Shown here: positions 34,181-37,891 of the stretch, piece by piece | Position numbering within the stretch: the stretch's first letter is position 1 | Layout: each line of letters starts with the position of its first letter | Assembly (NCBI GenBank): GCA_902538255.1 | Contig: CACBEJ010000007.1 | Coordinates: forward strand, 1-37,891 | DNA: 37,891 nucleotides | Reading direction: 5' to 3' | Source of the DNA: an uncultured Pelagibacteraceae bacterium | GTDB taxonomy: Bacteria > Pseudomonadota > Alphaproteobacteria > Pelagibacterales > Pelagibacteraceae | Notes under the pieces: generated by a model | The model's input: the letters and a program-made list of their open reading frames with translations, nothing else | Told to the model about the DNA's origin: nothing | Database searches by the model: none | Position numbers and translations under genes: made by a program

Positions 34181-34552
34181 TTAAACTGCTTTTGAAATTC
34201 CTGAACCTGAAATTTGTAAAGACTTATTAAATTTTAATTTTTGATCAGCATTGAGTTCTGAATATAATTTTACTAAAAAATTATAATTTACATTCATATG
34301 TCCTTCTTGTGATTTTTCTAAATTGACTAAATATTCTGAAAAATCTTCAAAGAAATAATTGATTGGAACTTTTAAATAATTTGCAAGTTGAAGTAATCTT
34401 ATTGAACTTACCCCGTTAGTCCCTTTTTCATATTTTTGAATTTGTTGAAATGTTACATTTATCGCTTTGGCTACTTTAGTTTGAGTTAAACCTAAAGCTA
34501 ATCTTCTTAGCTTAAGCTTATTGCCTAAGTGTTTATTGAAATTATCGTCCAT
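34181..34552 (-). CDS. XRE-family helix-turn-helix transcriptional regulator
   Basis: This 123-aa protein has a Cro/CI-type helix-turn-helix at about residues 12-66 (LKLRRLALGLTQTKVAKAIN, then VTFQQIQKYEKGTNGVSSIR) and a roughly 55-residue C-terminal part with no recognised ligand domain. Length and layout resemble small XRE regulators common in alphaproteobacteria. Regulatory target unknown. It lies alone between the tRNAs and the aap genes. Its start region contains a perfect palindrome that could be its own operator or an mRNA hairpin, and three TTGAAC repeats lie upstream. Confidence 0.88.
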   Translation of the reverse strand: MDDNFNKHLGNKLKLRRLALGLTQTKVAKAINVTFQQIQKYEKGTNGVSSIRLLQLANYLKVPINYFFEDFSEYLVNLEKSQEGHMNVNYNFLVKLYSELNADQKLKFNKSLQISGSGISKAV

Positions 34553-34568
34553 TAAGACCCCTCTTAAT
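34551..34568 (-). promoter_or_regulatory. Palindrome/hairpin enclosing the RBS and start codon of the XRE gene
   Basis: On the minus strand ATTAAGA GGGG TCTTAAT is a perfect 7-4-7 inverted repeat. Its loop contains the purine-rich ribosome-binding sequence (GAGGGG), and its 3' arm includes the first two bases of the ATG. It could act as a protein operator for autorepression or as an RNA stem that gates translation. Confidence 0.6.
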
Positions 34569-34662
34569 TAAATTTTATAAAGCTCATTCAACCTATTTAT
34601 TAATGCTACTGCAATAGAAAAATTTATTTTTTTTTCACAGAAAATTAGGTTTATTAAAACAC

Positions 34663-34711
34663 TGTCAAGCATTAGTTGAACGTGAATTGAACATATTTAG
34701 ATTGAACATAT
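34663..34711 (-). promoter_or_regulatory. TTGAAC repeat cluster next to a TTGACA -35 element
   Basis: Three copies of TTGAAC on the plus strand (34676-34681, 34687-34692, 34702-34707), two of them within the 11-mer ATTGAACATAT (34686-34696 and 34701-34711), lie just upstream of TTGACA read on the minus strand (34668-34663), a perfect -35 for the XRE gene. The -10 is not clear (TAATTT at 15 bp spacing is the best). The remainder of this 190-bp gap is AT-rich with no other element seen. Confidence 0.5.
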
Positions 34712-34742
34712 GTAAAATTATGCCTTATAAATTATATATTTT

Positions 34743-35477
34743 TTATAAAATTTGACTTAAAAATAGCTTGGTTCTGTCATTCTTTGGGTTAGCAAAAAAC
34801 TCTTTAGTTTCTGCTCTTTCTACGATCATTCCTTCATCCATAAAAATAACCTCATCGGCTACCTCTTTAGCAAATCCCATCTCATGAGTAACAACTATCA
34901 TTGTCATACCTTGGTTTGCTAAATCAACCATTACATCTAAAACTTCTTTAATCATTTCTGGGTCTAGCGCTGATGTAGGCTCATCAAATAACATTATTTT
35001 AGGTTCCATACAAAGAGCTCTAGCTATAGCCACCCTTTGTTGTTGACCACCTGATAATTGACCAGGAAACTTATGAGCCTGATCAAGAATTTGAACTCTT
35101 TCTAAATGTTTTAAAGCTAATTCTTCAGCTTCTTTTTTTGGCATTTTTTTTACCCAAATTGGTGCAAGAGTACAATTATCTACAATTGATAAATGAGGAA
35201 ATAAATTAAACTGTTGGAATACCATTCCAACTTCTGCTCTAATTTGCTCAATATTTTTTGTATCTTCCGTTAAAGTGTTTCCATCAACAATAATATCACC
35301 TTGCTGATGTTCTTCTAATCTATTGATGCATCTAATTAATGTAGATTTACCTGATCCTGATGGACCACAAACAACGATTTTTTCTTTTGGTTTAACCTCA
35401 AGATTAATATCTTTTAAAACTTGAAAATCACCAAACCATTTATTTACGTTTTTTATTTGAATGATACTGTCAGACAT
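34743..35477 (-). CDS. aapP: General L-amino acid ABC transporter ATPase (AapP-type)
   Basis: This 244-aa ATPase of the polar amino-acid uptake family powers the AapQM permease. It shows Walker [10 protein letters not shown], the Q-loop [12 protein letters not shown], signature [15 protein letters not shown], Walker [15 protein letters not shown] and switch histidine in [13 protein letters not shown]. It lies 3 bases after the aapM stop. Adjacent permease lengths and order (Q-M-P) match aapJQMP/bztABCD systems rather than a single-permease glutamine transporter. Confidence 0.92.
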   Translation of the reverse strand: MSDSIIQIKNVNKWFGDFQVLKDINLEVKPKEKIVVCGPSGSGKSTLIRCINRLEEHQQGDIIVDGNTLTEDTKNIEQIRAEVGMVFQQFNLFPHLSIVDNCTLAPIWVKKMPKKEAEELALKHLERVQILDQAHKFPGQLSGGQQQRVAIARALCMEPKIMLFDEPTSALDPEMIKEVLDVMVDLANQGMTMIVVTHEMGFAKEVADEVIFMDEGMIVERAETKEFFANPKNDRTKLFLSQIL

Positions 35478-35480
35478 AAT

Positions 35481-36923
35481 TTATCGCTCTGTTTTGTATT
35501 TCTGTTCTAGATTATAGCTATACTTACTCATTGCATAACAAATAATCCAGAAAATTATTGCAGCAAAAACATAGCCTTCCATGGCAAAACCTAACCACTC
35601 TGGATTAGTTTTGGCTAAATTTAACATTCCTACTATTTCAAGTAAACCAACTACAAATATTAGAGGAGTATCTTTAACTAGAGCTAAAAAAGTATTAGCA
35701 ATACCTGGAATTACTAATTTTAAAGCTTGAGGAAGGATTACAAATATATGCATTCTCCAATATCCCATACCTAATGATTTTGCAGCTTCATATTGACCAC
35801 GTGGCAATGCTTGTAAACCTCCTCTAATAACTTCAGCAACATAAGCTGCTTCAAATAAAGAAATAGCTATTATACACCTCACCAATTTATCTATAAAAAA
35901 ATCTGCAGGTAAAAACATTGGAAACATCACAGCAGACATAAATAAAACTGTAATTAACGGAACACCTCTCCAAAATTCAATAAACCCAATTGATATATAT
36001 CTTATTAATGGAAAATCTGATCTTCTGCCAAGAGCAAATGCCATTCCTATAGGAAAACAGAAAATTAAACAGAAAAATGAAATTATAAATGTAAGTGATA
36101 ATCCTCCCCAAGCTCCAGTTTCGACCCAATTTAATCCATCAAGTTTACCTAATTCAATTAATTCCTCATAAAAGATGAAATATTTTAAAGCAATATAAAG
36201 AGTAATTGGTACAAATATAAAATAATAAAATTTAAATTTACTTGGAATAAAGAAACCAATAATTATTGAAATTACTGCAGCGATTATTCCATAAGAAAAA
36301 TCAAAAAATATAGGACCACCTGATATAAAAAAGAAAATAAATAAGAATGCTATAAAGGGATAAATTACAACATAATATAAAGTTAAATATTTTTTAAATT
36401 TTTCTGTAGCAAAATATCCTACAGAACCTAAAAGAGCTAAAGCAATAAAAGATAAATTTATTCTCCATTGTTCTGCATTTGGATACATTCCATACATAAA
36501 TCTTCTAAACCAGACTTTTATATAAGTCCAACAAGCACCAGTGCCTGAGCAAACATCTTTACTATCACCAGCAAAACTTGCATCAACCACAAACCAACTT
36601 AAAACTGGTGGTATTGATTTAATAATAATAAAAATAATTAATAAGGATAAGATTGCATTAAAATTATTTGTATTAATATTTTTATTTACTTGATCTAGAA
36701 ATTTATTACCACTGTGTTCAATTCTAATAAAATACAGTCCTATAAAACCTAATATAATTGGAATTATAAAGCTTAATGATGCAGGTAAGAATCCAGTGAT
36801 GTTTAAACTAAAGAATGAATTAAGAAAAACATCAATAACACTAATAACAAATAAAAATGAACCCATATATAAAAAGGTAGTCAAATTATCTTTATCTGGT
36901 TTTAAAAAATTAATTTTTGACAT
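35481..36923 (-). CDS. aapM: General L-amino acid ABC transporter permease (AapM-type)
   Basis: This 480-aa permease is much longer than ordinary 220-aa His/Glu-type permeases, with an extended N-terminal region of about seven hydrophobic segments before the HisM-type core. The core has EFWRGVPLITVLFMSAVMFP, EAAYVAEVIRGGLQALPRGQ and the coupling loop AAKSLGMGYWRMHIFVILPQ. Extended size and a duplicated-looking architecture are features of AapM/BztC. A CSGTGACW segment in the N-terminal region is also typical. Its start is adjacent to the aapQ stop. Confidence 0.92.
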   Translation of the reverse strand: MSKINFLKPDKDNLTTFLYMGSFLFVISVIDVFLNSFFSLNITGFLPASLSFIIPIILGFIGLYFIRIEHSGNKFLDQVNKNINTNNFNAILSLLIIFIIIKSIPPVLSWFVVDASFAGDSKDVCSGTGACWTYIKVWFRRFMYGMYPNAEQWRINLSFIALALLGSVGYFATEKFKKYLTLYYVVIYPFIAFLFIFFFISGGPIFFDFSYGIIAAVISIIIGFFIPSKFKFYYFIFVPITLYIALKYFIFYEELIELGKLDGLNWVETGAWGGLSLTFIISFFCLIFCFPIGMAFALGRRSDFPLIRYISIGFIEFWRGVPLITVLFMSAVMFPMFLPADFFIDKLVRCIIAISLFEAAYVAEVIRGGLQALPRGQYEAAKSLGMGYWRMHIFVILPQALKLVIPGIANTFLALVKDTPLIFVVGLLEIVGMLNLAKTNPEWLGFAMEGYVFAAIIFWIICYAMSKYSYNLEQKYKTER

Positions 36924-37891
36924 TTATTTTTCCTTAATAGCAATTTTTTTATTGTACCAATTCATAAGAATTGAAATTGAAATACTTAAGCTTAGGTAGG
37001 TAAGCATCGTTATTGAAACTATTTCAATTGCTTTACCTGTTTGCATTAAAGCTGTTCCTGCAAAAACTAGTACTAGGTCAGGATAAGCGATTGCAGCAGC
37101 TAATGAAGAATTCTTAGTTAAATTTAAATATTGGTTTGTTGTTGGTGGAATAATAATTCTTAATGCTTGTGGCATAACAACTAATTTTAAAACTTGGTTA
37201 GGATTCAATCCAATTGATGCAGCTGCTTCTTTTTGACCTTTACCTACACCTTGAATTCCAGCTCTTACACACTCTGCAATAAAAGTTGCTGTATATAATG
37301 CCAGCGATAAAGTTAAAGCTATTAATTCAGGGGGTAAGCTTATACCACCTTCATATTTGAATGATGTTGTAGCTAATTGCTTTAATTTAGGAATTTCAAA
37401 CGATAAACTCACACCTCCAATTAAAAAGCTAAGTAAAGGTAATATAAAAATTAAACCTACTGATATCCAAAAAACTGGTAACTGTTTACCTTGTGTTTCT
37501 TGAACTTTTCTTGCATGAATTCTAATTACAACTATTGCAATTATTGCTGCAATTATTGAATATAAAAATATATTAAGATTTTCCCAAACAAATGCTGGAA
37601 CGTACAAACCTTTAATAGTTAAGAAAAAAACACCTAACATTGCATCCGCATCCTGAGGCAATGGTAGAGCTCTTAAAGCAGCAAAATACCAAAAAAATAT
37701 TTGTAAAAGTAATGGGATGTTTCTAAAGAATTCTACATAAAAAGCAGCAAACTGATTTATTAAATAGTTTGTCGAGAGCCTTGCAATAATAATTCCAATT
37801 ACAGAAACTAAAATAGTATTAAGTAAACCAACTAAATAAGCTCTAAAATATGAATGTGACCCATCATATTCAATAAGAGAAAACTGAACGT
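36924..37891 (-). CDS. aapQ: General L-amino acid ABC transporter permease (AapQ-type), 5' end beyond window
   Basis: The frame is open to the window edge, so the gene is truncated at its 5' end. The visible 322 codons include the HisM-type start of the conserved core (FRAYLVGLLNTILVSVIGII), the FFRNIPLLLQIFFWYFAALR motif, a central membrane insertion, then ATFIAECVRAGIQGVGKGQ and ASIGLNPNQVLKLVVMPQAL. The internal ATG at 37661 lies after conserved permease sequence and is not the start. The binding protein AapJ would be expected just outside the window on the same strand. Confidence 0.93.
   Translation of the reverse strand, partial: VQFSLIEYDGSHSYFRAYLVGLLNTILVSVIGIIIARLSTNYLINQFAAFYVEFFRNIPLLLQIFFWYFAALRALPLPQDADAMLGVFFLTIKGLYVPAFVWENLNIFLYSIIAAIIAIVVIRIHARKVQETQGKQLPVFWISVGLIFILPLLSFLIGGVSLSFEIPKLKQLATTSFKYEGGISLPPELIALTLSLALYTATFIAECVRAGIQGVGKGQKEAAASIGLNPNQVLKLVVMPQALRIIIPPTTNQYLNLTKNSSLAAAIAYPDLVLVFAGTALMQTGKAIEIVSITMLTYLSLSISISILMNWYNKKIAIKEK

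Noticed and set aside
34161-34560. 10-bp inverted repeat GGGTCTTAAT / ATTAAGACCC flanking the XRE gene
   Set aside because: It could suggest a mobile cassette, but it is short, has no target duplication, and the right copy is explained by the palindrome at the start codon.
34554-34569. CtrA-like TTAA-N-TTAA motif at the XRE start
   Set aside because: The spacer is 8 bases rather than the 7 of the CtrA site, and AT richness makes the half sites frequent.

Overview
The window is a very AT-rich (roughly 30% GC by eye), extremely compact alphaproteobacterial segment. Gene content, gene order and the many 1-11 nt gene overlaps point to a SAR11/Pelagibacterales-type marine bacterium. Intergenic gaps are mostly under 100 bp. 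I see no insertion sequence, prophage, CRISPR array or rRNA.

Layout. (a) 1-2247, plus strand: the 3' part of secD, then secF. (b) 2249-4321, minus strand: a PuuD-type membrane protein and only the C-terminal half of uvrA. The uvrA fragment is joined head-on to the 3' end of serS at about 4311-4321, an abnormal junction that is either an inversion breakpoint or an amplification/assembly chimera. (c) 4311-12293, minus strand: a tightly overlapping cell-envelope and chromosome cluster, read as dgt, argS, a small membrane protein, nagZ, scpA, scpB, tatA, tatB, tatC, serS. (d) 12344-13437, plus: erpA and xthA. (e) 13429-17553: a zinc regulon of znuC-znuB-zur plus a DpkA-like reductase on the minus strand, divergent from znuA, with two Zur-box palindromes in the shared 71-bp promoter region. 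(f) 17587-21053, plus: a peroxiredoxin-like protein, an HCCA-isomerase-like DsbA-fold protein, a PhyH dioxygenase, a small membrane protein, and an arsenic pair (thioredoxin-type arsC and an AqpS-like channel). (g) 21042-28245, minus: the complete phosphate system phoR, pstS, pstC, pstA, pstB, phoU, phoB. Pho boxes lie upstream of both pstS and pstC, with a strong intrinsic terminator between those genes. (h) 28245-33795, minus: valS-ilvD-manC, joined to phoR by successive 1-nt stop/start overlaps. (i) 33920-34118, plus: tRNA-Cys and tRNA-Asn. (j) 34181-34552, minus: an XRE-family regulator with a palindrome over its ribosome-binding site. (k) 34743-37891, minus: aapP, aapM and a 5'-truncated aapQ of a general amino-acid ABC importer.

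The functional picture is nutrient scavenging (phosphate, zinc, amino acids) with locally encoded regulators (PhoB/PhoR/PhoU, Zur, XRE), embedded in housekeeping genes. I found no convincing new multi-gene system. The observations most worth checking are the serS/uvrA junction, the duplicated Pho promoter architecture, the XRE 5' hairpin with its upstream TTGAAC repeats, the conserved 14-residue His/Asp repeats in ZnuA, and the reductase gene coupled to zur.
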